Source: Verrucomicrobiaceae bacterium
GTDB lineage: Bacteria > Verrucomicrobiota > Verrucomicrobiia > Verrucomicrobiales > Verrucomicrobiaceae
Reading direction: 5' to 3'
Assembly (NCBI GenBank): GCA_016795465.1
Contig: JAEUHK010000019.1
Coordinates: 1 to 64,000, forward strand
Length of the DNA: 64,000 bases
Both the position numbers and the translations under genes were made by a program. This document shows, in pieces, positions 46,096 to 55,398 of this stretch. The notes under the pieces were generated by a model, which was not told where the DNA came from, made no database searches, and saw nothing but the letters and a program-made list of their open reading frames with translations. How positions within the stretch are numbered: the stretch's first letter is position 1; the number at the start of each line of letters is the position of its first letter.

Positions 46096-49021
46096 GGGGC
46101 CACGGGACCGTGACGGTGATGCGGGTGCCGGTGGTGCTTTCGATTTCGAGGGTGCCGTGGAGTTCTTGGGTGCGGGTGCGCATGTTGGTAAGGCCGTTGC
46201 CTTTGCGGGTCGTTGGATCGAAGCCGGTGCCGTTGTCGGTGATTTCGATGAAGAGGTGTGTGGCGGAAGGTGTGAGGCGGAGTTTGAGTTCGGTGGCGCG
46301 GGCGTGCTTGATGATGTTGTTGACGGCTTCGCGGATGATGAGGAAGAGCTGATGACGGAAGGCGGCGGGGAGATGGCGGGGCTCAGTTTGCTCTGGAAAG
46401 TCGAGGCGGCAGCGGAGGTTGGCGGCTTGCGCGAGATCGGTGATTTGCGGGGCGAGGTAGGCGAGGAGGCTGTCGAGGCGGTCTTGTTTGGGATCGACGG
46501 CCCAGACGATCTCGTCGAGGGCGGTGACGGCTTCGCGGGCGGTTTCGGCGAGGCGATTGAGCTGCGGGATGTCGCTGCCTTGCGCGAGGGCGATATCGGA
46601 GAGGAGGCTGATCTGAGTGAGGCTGGCGCCGACTTGATCATGCATGTCGCGAGCGATGCGGGTGCGCTCGGTTTCAATGGCGGCCTGACGGCGCAGGGAC
46701 TCGGTGCGGCGTCGATAGCGGGCGCGGGCGATGCGGTAGCCGATGAAAATGATGAGCGCGGCAGCAGCGCAAAGCGTGAGGGCGCGGAACCAAGTGGTCT
46801 CATGGTAGAAGGGGGCGACACGAAGGCTCAAAACGGTGTCGCGGGTGCTCCAGAGGCCGTCGTTGTTGGCGGCGCCGACGCGGAAGGTGTAGTCGCCGGG
46901 CGGGATGCGGCCATAGACGGCACGGCGGTCGGCATCGGCGATGCGGGGCTCTGGGTCGATGCCGATGAGTTGATAGCGGAAGCGGACGCTTTCAGGCGCG
47001 ACGAAGCTGCTGGAGCCGAACTCGAAGGCGAGGGTTTGGATGCCTGGCTCCAGATGCATTCGCGTCGATGAAGCGCTGAAGATTGAATCGGCGTCGGACT
47101 GTGGAGGTGCTCCGATGAGCTGGCCGAGCAAGACGGGGGCTTCATCATTCACGTGGATCGATTCGATGCTGGCGCTCGGTGGCACGATGTTTTGGCCGAC
47201 TTGGCGGGTGTCGATGCGAGCGAGGCCGCTGCGGGTGGAACACCAAAAGGTGCCGTCGGGCTCGATGAGGGCTCCGGGGAAGCTGGCGTTGGCTTGCAGA
47301 CCGCTGAGGCCTTCGCTGCGGCCAAAAAGGGTAACGTGAAGGCTTTCGGCGCGGCCTTCGCTGATGGCGATGATTTGCTCGTAAGGGACCATGAAGAGTC
47401 CGGCATCGCCTCCGGCCCAAAGACGGCCCTGGGGATCGAGGGCGAGCTGCGAGATGTTTCGATGCGGGAGGCCGTGGGTCTTGGTGATGAGGTGGCAGCG
47501 GCCTTTGGCGTAGCGGGCGATGCCGATGCCGTTGGCGGCGATGAGCAGGGCACCATCGGGCATGACGAGCAGGCTGCGGATGGCTGTGCAGTCGAGTTCG
47601 TCAGCGGCGATTCGGATGAAGCGGTCGCCTTCGAGGCGCAGGAGGAAGCCGCGATTGCTGCCGGCGTAGAGGTTGCCCTCGCGATCTTCGGCGAAGGTGA
47701 AGACCTCGCCACTTTCGGCGACGAGCGGGATGTTTTGCCACTGGCTGCCGCGATGCCGCCACGCGCTGTAACCACGGCCGATCCAGAGGTCGCCAGTGGT
47801 GGATTCGAAGATGGAGACGATGCCTGCTTTGGCGGGATCGTCGGGTGGTGTGAGCGGCTCAAAGATGCTGCCGTTCCAATGCAGCACGTTGCCTTCGCTG
47901 GTGCCGAGCCAGACATCGCCATGGTTGCCGGAGCAGAGGCGGTTGATCTTTTTGCCGGGAGAAAGCTCCTGCCACTGGCCGCTGCGGCGGGTGAAAACGC
48001 GGGCGTTTTGCGTGGCCACCCAGAGATCGCCCTGACCATCGGTGCAAAGCGCCCGCGCGACATCGCCGCGAGGTCCGGCGGGATCATCGAGCAACGTGAG
48101 CACGCGTGGACGGATGCGGCACACGCCACCGCCGCCGGTGGAGGCCCAGAGGCTGCCTTCGCGGTCTTCGGTGAGCCACCAGACGTCGTTGTTCGGTAGT
48201 GCGATGGATTGAAAACGATGCTCGTGAAACAACCACAGGCCGCTGCCGAAGGTGCCGAGCCAGAGGCGACCGGCGTGATCCTCATGCATGGTGCTGATGC
48301 GGGCGTTTGCGGGGGCTTCGGTGATCTCGGCGATGGTTTGCAATCCGCCCTTTTCGGTGTGGCGGAGCAATTGGCGGCCTGCGCCGATCCAAACGCCACC
48401 TGCGGCGGCACGGGTGATCATGCAGCGATCTTTGGGAAGCTCGGCCACGGGCTCGAAACGGTCGTTTTGCCACTTCGCGAGCACTCGCGGCCCGGTGGCC
48501 CAGATTTGGCCCTGAGCATCCATCGCAGCGCAGGAGGCAAAAGTGGGCGAGAGGTCGTCGGCGGTGCGGATTTGCTCGATGTGATCGCCCTGGATGCGGT
48601 GGAAGCGCCCGCCTTCGTAGCAGAGCCAATGGATGCCCTGAGTGTCGGTGAAGAAGGCGGTCTCGCGTGAGCCGGGTAGCTCGAGCACGGGCATGTTCAG
48701 CACCGTTTCACTGCCGTCGGCCGTTTGACGCACGATGACGCCCTGAGTCACGGCCCAAAGCTCGGCGGAGGTGGAGAGCAAGGCGCTGACTCCGCCGCCG
48801 CGCGAGGCTTTCAGCGGCAGCTCGCGAAAACGCAGCCCATCGAAGCGGGCGAGACCGCCGCGTGTGGCAAAGAGCATGGCTCCATCGCGGTTTTGGGTGA
48901 CGCAGGGCACGTCGTTGTTCGGCAGGCCATCGTCCGTGACCCAAGTGCGCACCTGCCACGCGGGTTCCGCCGCGAGGAGCGGAAGGGCGAGGAGCACGAG
49001 GATGACGAAAAGGCGTGGCAT
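46088..49021 (-). CDS. Reg_prop/Y_Y_Y sensor histidine kinase
   Basis: 977 aa. Signal peptide or anchor at the N-terminus (MPRLFVILVLLALPLLAAEP), then two seven-bladed Reg_prop propellers (DGLPNNDVPCVTQNRDGAM; MHEDHAGRLWLGTFGSGLWL; LALDPQGRLWAGGDAGLFM). A Y_Y_Y domain (RFRYQLIGIDPEPRI ... PPGDYTFRVGAANNDGLW) and one membrane span (about residues 744-767) lead to a HisKA_3 dimerisation helix with His794 (ARDMHDQVGASLTQ) and an HATPase with N-box EAVNNIIKHA and DNGTGFD. The long periplasmic sensor resembles those of Bacteroidetes polysaccharide-sensing hybrid kinases, but the receiver and HTH are a separate protein. ATG 49021 is used; a TTG at 49039 would add 6 residues. Confidence 0.95.
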   Translation of the reverse strand: MPRLFVILVLLALPLLAAEPAWQVRTWVTDDGLPNNDVPCVTQNRDGAMLFATRGGLARFDGLRFRELPLKASRGGGVSALLSTSAELWAVTQGVIVRQTADGSETVLNMPVLELPGSRETAFFTDTQGIHWLCYEGGRFHRIQGDHIEQIRTADDLSPTFASCAAMDAQGQIWATGPRVLAKWQNDRFEPVAELPKDRCMITRAAAGGVWIGAGRQLLRHTEKGGLQTIAEITEAPANARISTMHEDHAGRLWLGTFGSGLWLFHEHRFQSIALPNNDVWWLTEDREGSLWASTGGGGVCRIRPRVLTLLDDPAGPRGDVARALCTDGQGDLWVATQNARVFTRRSGQWQELSPGKKINRLCSGNHGDVWLGTSEGNVLHWNGSIFEPLTPPDDPAKAGIVSIFESTTGDLWIGRGYSAWRHRGSQWQNIPLVAESGEVFTFAEDREGNLYAGSNRGFLLRLEGDRFIRIAADELDCTAIRSLLVMPDGALLIAANGIGIARYAKGRCHLITKTHGLPHRNISQLALDPQGRLWAGGDAGLFMVPYEQIIAISEGRAESLHVTLFGRSEGLSGLQANASFPGALIEPDGTFWCSTRSGLARIDTRQVGQNIVPPSASIESIHVNDEAPVLLGQLIGAPPQSDADSIFSASSTRMHLEPGIQTLAFEFGSSSFVAPESVRFRYQLIGIDPEPRIADADRRAVYGRIPPGDYTFRVGAANNDGLWSTRDTVLSLRVAPFYHETTWFRALTLCAAAALIIFIGYRIARARYRRRTESLRRQAAIETERTRIARDMHDQVGASLTQISLLSDIALAQGSDIPQLNRLAETAREAVTALDEIVWAVDPKQDRLDSLLAYLAPQITDLAQAANLRCRLDFPEQTEPRHLPAAFRHQLFLIIREAVNNIIKHARATELKLRLTPSATHLFIEITDNGTGFDPTTRKGNGLTNMRTRTQELHGTLEIESTTGTRITVTVPWPQS

Positions 49022-49059
49022 GGGATGGGAAAGCTTCAAAGCATGAGATGAGCGGCATC

Positions 49060-50454
49060 TTACTCCATTGTGATGAGAGCGGCGCTGATGGCTGGAAGGC
49101 TGAGTTGCGTGCTGTTGTTTTGGATTGCGGGGTGTTCGAGGGTGACTTTGCCGACGGGGTGGCCGTCGGTGGAGCCGTCGAAGGTCTGGCCGCCGAGGCG
49201 GAGGCCATCGGTGGCATCGAGGGACGGCGCGGTGAGGCGTTTGAGCGTGAGGCGGGATGCGCCGCCGGTGCGGAGTTGAAGCGTGACGGGGTGGTCGAGG
49301 TGTTTGTTGATGATGAGCAGGCGGCGTGTGCCTTTTTCATCGAGCGTGGCCCAGAGGCGGAGTTTTTCATCTGCGCCGTGCTCGACGGGGATGAAGCGGG
49401 CACGATGCCCGGCGGCCTCGGCAAAGAGCAGCAGGCCGTAGTAGGAGGGCTTGGCGATGATGGTCCGAGTGACGAACTTTTTGTCGTCGCTGTCGTCCTG
49501 AATGGGTGAGTAGTGGCCTTTGCCACCGCCGTGGAAGTTCACGCCATCGAGCCCGGCCTCGGCGAGTGACATGCAGAAGTCCATGATCCAGAGAGCCGAG
49601 GCAAAGGAGTCGCTCACACCGGCGATGCCGCCGCCCCAGGCGCTGCCGCATTCACCGAGACGAAAGGGCAGCCCGGCCTGATGCGCGGCCTGGATGCCGG
49701 GCGTGAGGAAAGTCACCGTTTTCGGCACCACATCGGCGACGAGCAGTTTTTCGGGATGCGGGCCGATTTTGGGCGAGCAGGAGTAAGCATGGCCGGTGAG
49801 CATGGAGAGCGCCCCGGGGTTCTTTTGCAGCATGACGGCGGCGATGTCCGGTGGCAGTCCATGCGCCCACGCTGGGCCGATGACGTGTGGGATCTCGCCC
49901 GGCACCAACGCGGCACGCATGGTGGCAAACTCATCGAAGTAGGTCTCCCACTTGTAGTCCTTTGGCCGGTGACGGCCAAACCATCCATCTGGCTCGTTCC
50001 CGAGTTCAAATCCGGCAATGGCCCCGGCAGGCAGATGCTCCTTCGCGCGTTGAATGAAGTCTTTGCAGAGCTGCACATCCCCTCGCGCGAGATTCAGGGT
50101 GATGATGAGCGGCGTGCGTGTCACGGCCTGGACTTGGGCGATCTGACGCCAGCGGTTTGCATCCGGCACTTCCTTGATGCCATCCGCGCTCGCTCCACCG
50201 ATGCGGATGCTGAGCGCCTGCTCATTAAAGGCGCAGAGATTGCGCAGCAGCTGCAGATACGCTGGATGAACGGTCTCGGGCTTGCCCGCCTCCGCATACG
50301 GAAAGCGTCGCCACTCGCGTGAGAGCCCGGCGAAAGACGTGGGAATCGGTCGGCCAGGCTGCGTAGCGTCGATTTGGACAGAAACAGCTCCAGGTGGAGA
50401 GGTTTGGGCCGAGACGGTGGAGGCGAGAAGGCCGAAAAGCAGGGGGCGAAGCAT
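49060..50454 (-). CDS. Glycoside hydrolase, GH79 (heparanase/beta-glucuronidase)-like
   Basis: 464 aa with a signal peptide (MLRPLLFGLLASTVSA-Q), so secreted. A TIM-barrel hydrolase with a putative acid/base Glu154 in FELGNEPDGW and a nucleophile Glu268 in PFRLGECGSAWGGG, the clan GH-A arrangement seen in GH79 heparanase-like enzymes (compare their GNEP and GE motifs). A C-terminal beta-domain ends the protein. The likely substrate is a uronic-acid-containing glycan, but specificity cannot be read from sequence. ATG 50454 gives a clean signal peptide; a GTG at 50487 would add 11 residues. First gene of the operon with the Reg_prop kinase (38 nt downstream) and regulator. Confidence 0.82.
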   Translation of the reverse strand: MLRPLLFGLLASTVSAQTSPPGAVSVQIDATQPGRPIPTSFAGLSREWRRFPYAEAGKPETVHPAYLQLLRNLCAFNEQALSIRIGGASADGIKEVPDANRWRQIAQVQAVTRTPLIITLNLARGDVQLCKDFIQRAKEHLPAGAIAGFELGNEPDGWFGRHRPKDYKWETYFDEFATMRAALVPGEIPHVIGPAWAHGLPPDIAAVMLQKNPGALSMLTGHAYSCSPKIGPHPEKLLVADVVPKTVTFLTPGIQAAHQAGLPFRLGECGSAWGGGIAGVSDSFASALWIMDFCMSLAEAGLDGVNFHGGGKGHYSPIQDDSDDKKFVTRTIIAKPSYYGLLLFAEAAGHRARFIPVEHGADEKLRLWATLDEKGTRRLLIINKHLDHPVTLQLRTGGASRLTLKRLTAPSLDATDGLRLGGQTFDGSTDGHPVGKVTLEHPAIQNNSTQLSLPAISAALITME

Positions 50455-50512
50455 GAGGAGAATGATGGAAGAGCCTGTTTTATACACCCATGACCGCGTG
50501 GTCGCCGACCGG

Positions 50513-50526
50513 ATGTTCTAGAACAT
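50513..50526. promoter_or_regulatory. 14-bp perfect palindrome between divergent genes
   Basis: ATGTTCTAGAACAT reads the same on both strands, and the flanking bases are nearly symmetric too (GG left, TC right). It lies 59 nt before the GH79-like ATG and 77 nt before the large secreted-esterase-like ATG, in a 148-nt divergent spacer. Position and symmetry suggest an operator for a dimeric regulator, possibly the NarL-type protein of the same locus. Binding is inferred only. Confidence 0.4.
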
Positions 50527-50602
50527 TCGTTCAATAGATAATCAGGCGGGATTTCGGCAGCATGGGAAGGCTCCAACCCATTTTAAAGCCACCTCCAACC
50601 TC

Positions 50603-53600
50603 ATGAACCGGCCTTTTCGTTTTGTTTTCGCTTTGCTGTCCCTGTCTGCCTCCGCCTGGGCGGTGGACGGCACGTTTGTCGGCCAGGGCAACGGCACCGC
50701 CACCACGGCGAACTACAGCGACACCACGAAATGGTCCGGCGGCACGGTGGCGAGTGGCACGGGCGCGACGGCGACGATCAGTCTAAACGGCACCACAGGC
50801 GCAGGTGCCACGGCGATCACGATGACGGCACCGGTGACGCTGGGGAACCTCGTGCTCAGCGGTAGTAGCAGCGGGCAGAACTTCAGCCTCACGGGCAATG
50901 GCACGGCCGCGAACTCGACGATCACCTGGGCCACCTCCAGCGGCACGCCGACGATCAACCTCGCGACGTGGTTCAGCAAAAGCTATGGCTTTGGCGGCGG
51001 TGGCCTGACGTTTGCGGGCACGCAGGGACTGCGAGTCATTACGGGTTCGAACATTTTCTCGCCCACCAGCGGCGGGCTGTCGTGGACGGGCTTTTCCGGC
51101 ACGCTGACGGTGACGACGAGCGGTGGTGAGAATGGCGTGATCGATCCGGCCACGGGCGGCACTTTGCCTGCCACGCGCCTCTCGCTGGTGCAAGGAACGG
51201 GGACGAGCACGATCACGCTGGGCATGTTTGGTGGGCGCAATCAGACCATCGGCGGCTTTGACGGCACGGCGCAGACGTATGTGCGCAACAACAGCACCTC
51301 CGTCTTCAGCACGCTGACGCTGGGCACGAACAACGAGAGCGGGAACTTCCAGGGCTTCTTTGGCAAGAACCCGGGCGCGGCCAGCACGGACTTCCGCTCA
51401 AACATCGCCATCACGAAGAACGGCAGCGGCACGCAGACCTTCAGCGGCACGAGTTACGGTGCCGGAACGACGACGATCAACGCGGGCACCTTTCTCATGA
51501 ATGGCTCGCACATCGCCACGATCACGACGACGGGCAATCTGGCGGCCACCACGGGCACGGCGGGCTCTTACGCGGTGAAGAACACCGCCACGCTGGGCGG
51601 CACGGGCACGATCAAGCCCTTCGACACGGCGGGCGGCGGTGTGATGATCACCATCGAGTCCGGCGGCAAGCTGGCTCCTGGTGATCCCGCGACGAGCAGC
51701 GGCGTGGGCACGCTGACGATTGATCAAACGGTCTCCAATCGCACCAATCTCTTCTTTGCCACCGGTGGCACGGCGAGCTTTGACCTGAGCACGACTGGCA
51801 ATGACAAGGTGGCCTTCGTCGGACACGCCACGGTCGGTGAGGCGATCTTCAACAGCACGGTGCTGAACTTTACCGATCTCTCCGCCGGGTTGCTGGCCAG
51901 CGGGCAGTATGTGCTCTTTCAGGGCGATGCGAACACGAACTACAGCGGCCTCACCACCGATGGCAGCGGCTTCATCACCGCCGGGCTCAGCATCGGCAGC
52001 GGACTCTCGTCTTACACGAGCACGAGCCTGCAGGTGGTGGGCAATAGCATCGCGCTGAACCTCACGAACCCGAACGCACCGGTGCCGGTGGCGCTGAGCT
52101 TCAATGTCAAAGGCAGCGCCAACACCGGCATGTCATCGGGCGATCTCGCCGGAGCCAGTGGTGCTCGTTTTGCGAACTGGAACAACCTCAACGTCACGAG
52201 CGGCAGCGGCTCGATGACGAATCTGGTCGATAGCAATGGTGCGCAGGTGACCGGCGTGTCGGTGAGCCTCGGCGGTGGCAATGGCGGCACGGCTTTCAAT
52301 CGCGGCATCGCGAGCCCGTCGAACGACACGCGCTTGTTCGACACGGTGTATGACAAGTTCGACGGCACGGCGACGACCATCACCGTCACGGGCATCCCGT
52401 ATGGTGCCTACGATGTGTATTTCTACATGGCGGATGATGGCGCGGCACGCGGCGGCAGCTTCACGGTGGGCAGCACGACGTATTACCTGCGCGGTGGTGC
52501 AGGCACGCCGACGAGCAGCGGCACCGGCTATGTGCAGAGCACGGACACCACCTTCAACAGCGGCGCGGACATGCAGGCGAACTATGTGAAGTTCACCGGC
52601 CTGACCGGCACGCTCACCGCCACCTTCACCGCGGTGAACCAAGGCGACAGCGTGCAGCGTCTGAAGTTCCCCGGCTTCCAAATCGTGGGCACGGCAGCGC
52701 CTGCGAACACCGCACCGGTAACACCGAGTGGTGTCACCATCACGGCGAACAGCACCACGAGCTACACCATCGCGTGGACTGCGGTGAATGGGGCCACGAG
52801 CTACCAAATCTTCCGCAGCACCACCTCGGGCAGTTTCAATTTCGGCAGCCCGCTCGCCACCGTGACTGCGCCCGCGCTGAGCTACACGGACACGACCGCT
52901 GTCGCTGGCACGACTTACTTCTATGTCGTGCGTGCCGTGAATGGCGTTGGCAGCAGCGCCAGCTCGTCGGAAGTCACGAATCCGCCGCCGGATCTGTCGT
53001 CCGTTGTTGCCTCATCACCCGTCATCTGGCCCGGCGGCAGCAGCACGCTGAGCTGGGCTCTTCCGAATGCGGATTCGCTCACCATCGACAGCGGCAGCGG
53101 TCCGCAGAGCTACGCCACCACGGGCTCGCTCGTCGTCACGCCAAGTGTCACGACGAACTACGTCTTCAGCGCCACGAACGGTCAGGGCACCACCAACAAA
53201 ACGGTGACCATCACCCTCACGCCAAAGCCGAACCACAAAGACGATCTCTGGCAGTGGTCCGTGCCGATCACCGGCCTCATCTCCTCCGAGACGAACGGGA
53301 ATCCGCGTGCTTTCCTCTACATCCCGCCGGGCGTCACCACCGTGCGAGGCGTCATTCTCGGCCAGGACAATCTTTTGGAAAAAGCCCTGCTGGAGCATCC
53401 CGCCACACGCCAGGGCATGGCCGATGCCGGCATGGGCGCGATCTTCATCTCGCCGAACCTCGATGCGCAGTTCAATTTCACCGCGCGGCCCAACTCCCCG
53501 GTTTATTTCCAGCAGATGATGGACGCCCTCGCCGCAGACTCCGGCTACAGCGAGCTGAGCAAGACGCCCGTCGTGTGGATCGGCCACTCCGCCATGGCCA

Positions 53601-55351
53601 GCGCTCCGTATCACTTCGCCGCGTGGGACAAACAATACGCCACCGCCAACGGCACCCAGCGCCGCTGCGCCGCCGCCATCTCCATCAAAGGCCAGATCCC
53701 ACAGTATCGCGATGCGAACAGCCCCACCTTTGCCGACAGCGACCTCGCCGGCACGCCGCTCATGTTCATCAATGGTGAATACGAAGACGCCATGGGCCGC
53801 GCCACGAACTCGCTCACCTTCAAAAACAACACCGCCGGAGCCATCATGTCGATGTTTGCCGACAATGGCCGCGGCCACTTCGACTACAGCGACCGCGTCT
53901 GCGAATACCTCGGCATGTATCTGCGCAAAATTGGCCAGTATCGCCTGCCCGCCAGCGCTGCGGCCGATGGCACCGCCGTGCTCCAGACCATTGACCCGAG
54001 CACGCAGGGCTGGCTCGCCGATCGCTGGCGCAAAGGGCTCAGCCCCACCGCCAGTCCCGCGCCGGTCGCCAGCTACAGTGGCAATGCCAGCGAGGCCTTT
54101 TGGTTCTTCGATCAAGAGCACGCCGAGACCACGCACAACAACTACCTGCCCGTCAAAACGACGTATCAACTCGTCGGCTACACGCAGAACGGTTCGCTCG
54201 TCGCCATGGATAACTCGCACGCCGCCGTGAACCTCTCGTGGTCGCCCGATGCCAGCGGAGACGGACGCACCTTCCGGCTCGGCAGCACCTTCCTCGACAT
54301 CGTGCCACCGCAGGGCGTGAACGCCTCCGGCCTCCCCGCCGGCTCCGCCATCGGCCACGCCAGCTCCGGCAGCCCCGTCTTGATCCACGGCATCACCGGC
54401 CCCTTTGAGCAGCTCTCGCCAGATACCTTCCGCATCGCCTTCAACCGCATCGGCACCGAAAATCTCGCCGCAGGCCGGTCGAAGAGCATCTGGTTCCAGG
54501 CCACGCATCCTGGCGATGCCACCTACGTCAGCGCCGTGCAGCAGGCCGTGCTCGGCTTCACCTTGCCCCTCACCAGCGGCACCGCACAGACCATCACCTT
54601 CACGCAACCCGCGGACCAGTTGAATGGCGTCGCCTCGCTCAATCTCAGCGCCAGCACCACCGGCACCGCCACCTATGCCGGAGCCACCGTGGACTTCTAC
54701 GTCCGCGAAGGTCCCGCGAAGGTCAGCGGCAATACGTTGACCTTCACCACGCTGCCACCGCGCACGAAATTCCCTGTCAAAGTCACCGTCGTCGCCACTC
54801 AATACGGCCGCACCATCGCCCCACTGCTGCAAACGGCCACGCCCGTCACACGCACCTTCTGGATTCACAAGAATGCCCTCGAAAAATGGCGCTACGAGAC
54901 CATGGGCAGCGTCACGATCGGCTCCAACGGCGAGCCGCAATTCACCATCAACGCAACCACCGCCTCCAACACCGGCGACAACGATGGCGATGGCGTCAGC
55001 AACCTCGTCGAGTTCGCCTTCGGCATGAATCCCGCCGCCAACAGCACCGGCACCTTTGCCATCAGCGGCAGTGTGCTCACCCAGACCGGCATGCCCGCCG
55101 CCAACGTCGAAACACTGCCGGGCATCGTCAACTACACCGCCCGCTTCGTCCGCCGCAAAACCCACGCCAGCGACGGCCTCATCTACACCCCGCAATTCAG
55201 CGCCGACCTCACCACCTGGCAAAACAGCACCGCCACACCCACCGTCGTCGCCAGCGATGCCACCCACGACGTCGTCGAAGTCACCTATCCCTTCTTCATC
55301 GGCGGCAAAAAAGCCCGCTTCTTCCGCATCGCCGTCAGCACGTCTCCGTGA
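50603..55351 (+). CDS. Large secreted protein: autotransporter-type repeats, FN3, alpha/beta-hydrolase
   Basis: 1,582 aa with a signal peptide (about 1-20, ending SASAWA-V). Residues to ~490 are Gly/Thr/Ser-rich beta-helix with autotransporter-associated strands (TLGGTGTIKP; SGGKLAPGDPATSSGVGTL). Then a unique beta domain (about 490-690), an FN3-like domain (about 700-790: SYTIAWTAVNGATSYQIFRS) and an Ig-like linker. An alpha/beta-hydrolase domain (about 890-1150) has nucleophile Ser996 in WIGHSAMAS and a candidate catalytic His1092 in GRGHFDYSD; the acid is probably in FINGEYEDAMGR. The C-terminus carries a calcium-type motif (DNDGDGVSNLVEFAFG). It lacks an outer-membrane barrel. A polysaccharide esterase role would fit the divergent GH79-like gene, but this is inference. 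Confidence 0.85.
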   Translation: MNRPFRFVFALLSLSASAWAVDGTFVGQGNGTATTANYSDTTKWSGGTVASGTGATATISLNGTTGAGATAITMTAPVTLGNLVLSGSSSGQNFSLTGNGTAANSTITWATSSGTPTINLATWFSKSYGFGGGGLTFAGTQGLRVITGSNIFSPTSGGLSWTGFSGTLTVTTSGGENGVIDPATGGTLPATRLSLVQGTGTSTITLGMFGGRNQTIGGFDGTAQTYVRNNSTSVFSTLTLGTNNESGNFQGFFGKNPGAASTDFRSNIAITKNGSGTQTFSGTSYGAGTTTINAGTFLMNGSHIATITTTGNLAATTGTAGSYAVKNTATLGGTGTIKPFDTAGGGVMITIESGGKLAPGDPATSSGVGTLTIDQTVSNRTNLFFATGGTASFDLSTTGNDKVAFVGHATVGEAIFNSTVLNFTDLSAGLLASGQYVLFQGDANTNYSGLTTDGSGFITAGLSIGSGLSSYTSTSLQVVGNSIALNLTNPNAPVPVALSFNVKGSANTGMSSGDLAGASGARFANWNNLNVTSGSGSMTNLVDSNGAQVTGVSVSLGGGNGGTAFNRGIASPSNDTRLFDTVYDKFDGTATTITVTGIPYGAYDVYFYMADDGAARGGSFTVGSTTYYLRGGAGTPTSSGTGYVQSTDTTFNSGADMQANYVKFTGLTGTLTATFTAVNQGDSVQRLKFPGFQIVGTAAPANTAPVTPSGVTITANSTTSYTIAWTAVNGATSYQIFRSTTSGSFNFGSPLATVTAPALSYTDTTAVAGTTYFYVVRAVNGVGSSASSSEVTNPPPDLSSVVASSPVIWPGGSSTLSWALPNADSLTIDSGSGPQSYATTGSLVVTPSVTTNYVFSATNGQGTTNKTVTITLTPKPNHKDDLWQWSVPITGLISSETNGNPRAFLYIPPGVTTVRGVILGQDNLLEKALLEHPATRQGMADAGMGAIFISPNLDAQFNFTARPNSPVYFQQMMDALAADSGYSELSKTPVVWIGHSAMASAPYHFAAWDKQYATANGTQRRCAAAISIKGQIPQYRDANSPTFADSDLAGTPLMFINGEYEDAMGRATNSLTFKNNTAGAIMSMFADNGRGHFDYSDRVCEYLGMYLRKIGQYRLPASAAADGTAVLQTIDPSTQGWLADRWRKGLSPTASPAPVASYSGNASEAFWFFDQEHAETTHNNYLPVKTTYQLVGYTQNGSLVAMDNSHAAVNLSWSPDASGDGRTFRLGSTFLDIVPPQGVNASGLPAGSAIGHASSGSPVLIHGITGPFEQLSPDTFRIAFNRIGTENLAAGRSKSIWFQATHPGDATYVSAVQQAVLGFTLPLTSGTAQTITFTQPADQLNGVASLNLSASTTGTATYAGATVDFYVREGPAKVSGNTLTFTTLPPRTKFPVKVTVVATQYGRTIAPLLQTATPVTRTFWIHKNALEKWRYETMGSVTIGSNGEPQFTINATTASNTGDNDGDGVSNLVEFAFGMNPAANSTGTFAISGSVLTQTGMPAANVETLPGIVNYTARFVRRKTHASDGLIYTPQFSADLTTWQNSTATPTVVASDATHDVVEVTYPFFIGGKKARFFRIAVSTSP

Positions 55352-55354
55352 CCG

Positions 55355-55388
55355 GAAATGACGAAATCCGAATCCCGAATGCCGAAAC
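55355..55388. repeat. ATGACGAAAT/CCGAAT degenerate repeat (reverse of TTCGTCATTC)
   Basis: A string of imperfect GAAATGACGAA / CCGAAT units directly after the stop codon of the large secreted-protein gene and before the PEP-CTERM start. It is the reverse orientation of the TTCGTCATTC family at 55462, 57395 and 59672. Confidence 0.6.
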
Positions 55389-55398
55389 TTCACACGCC

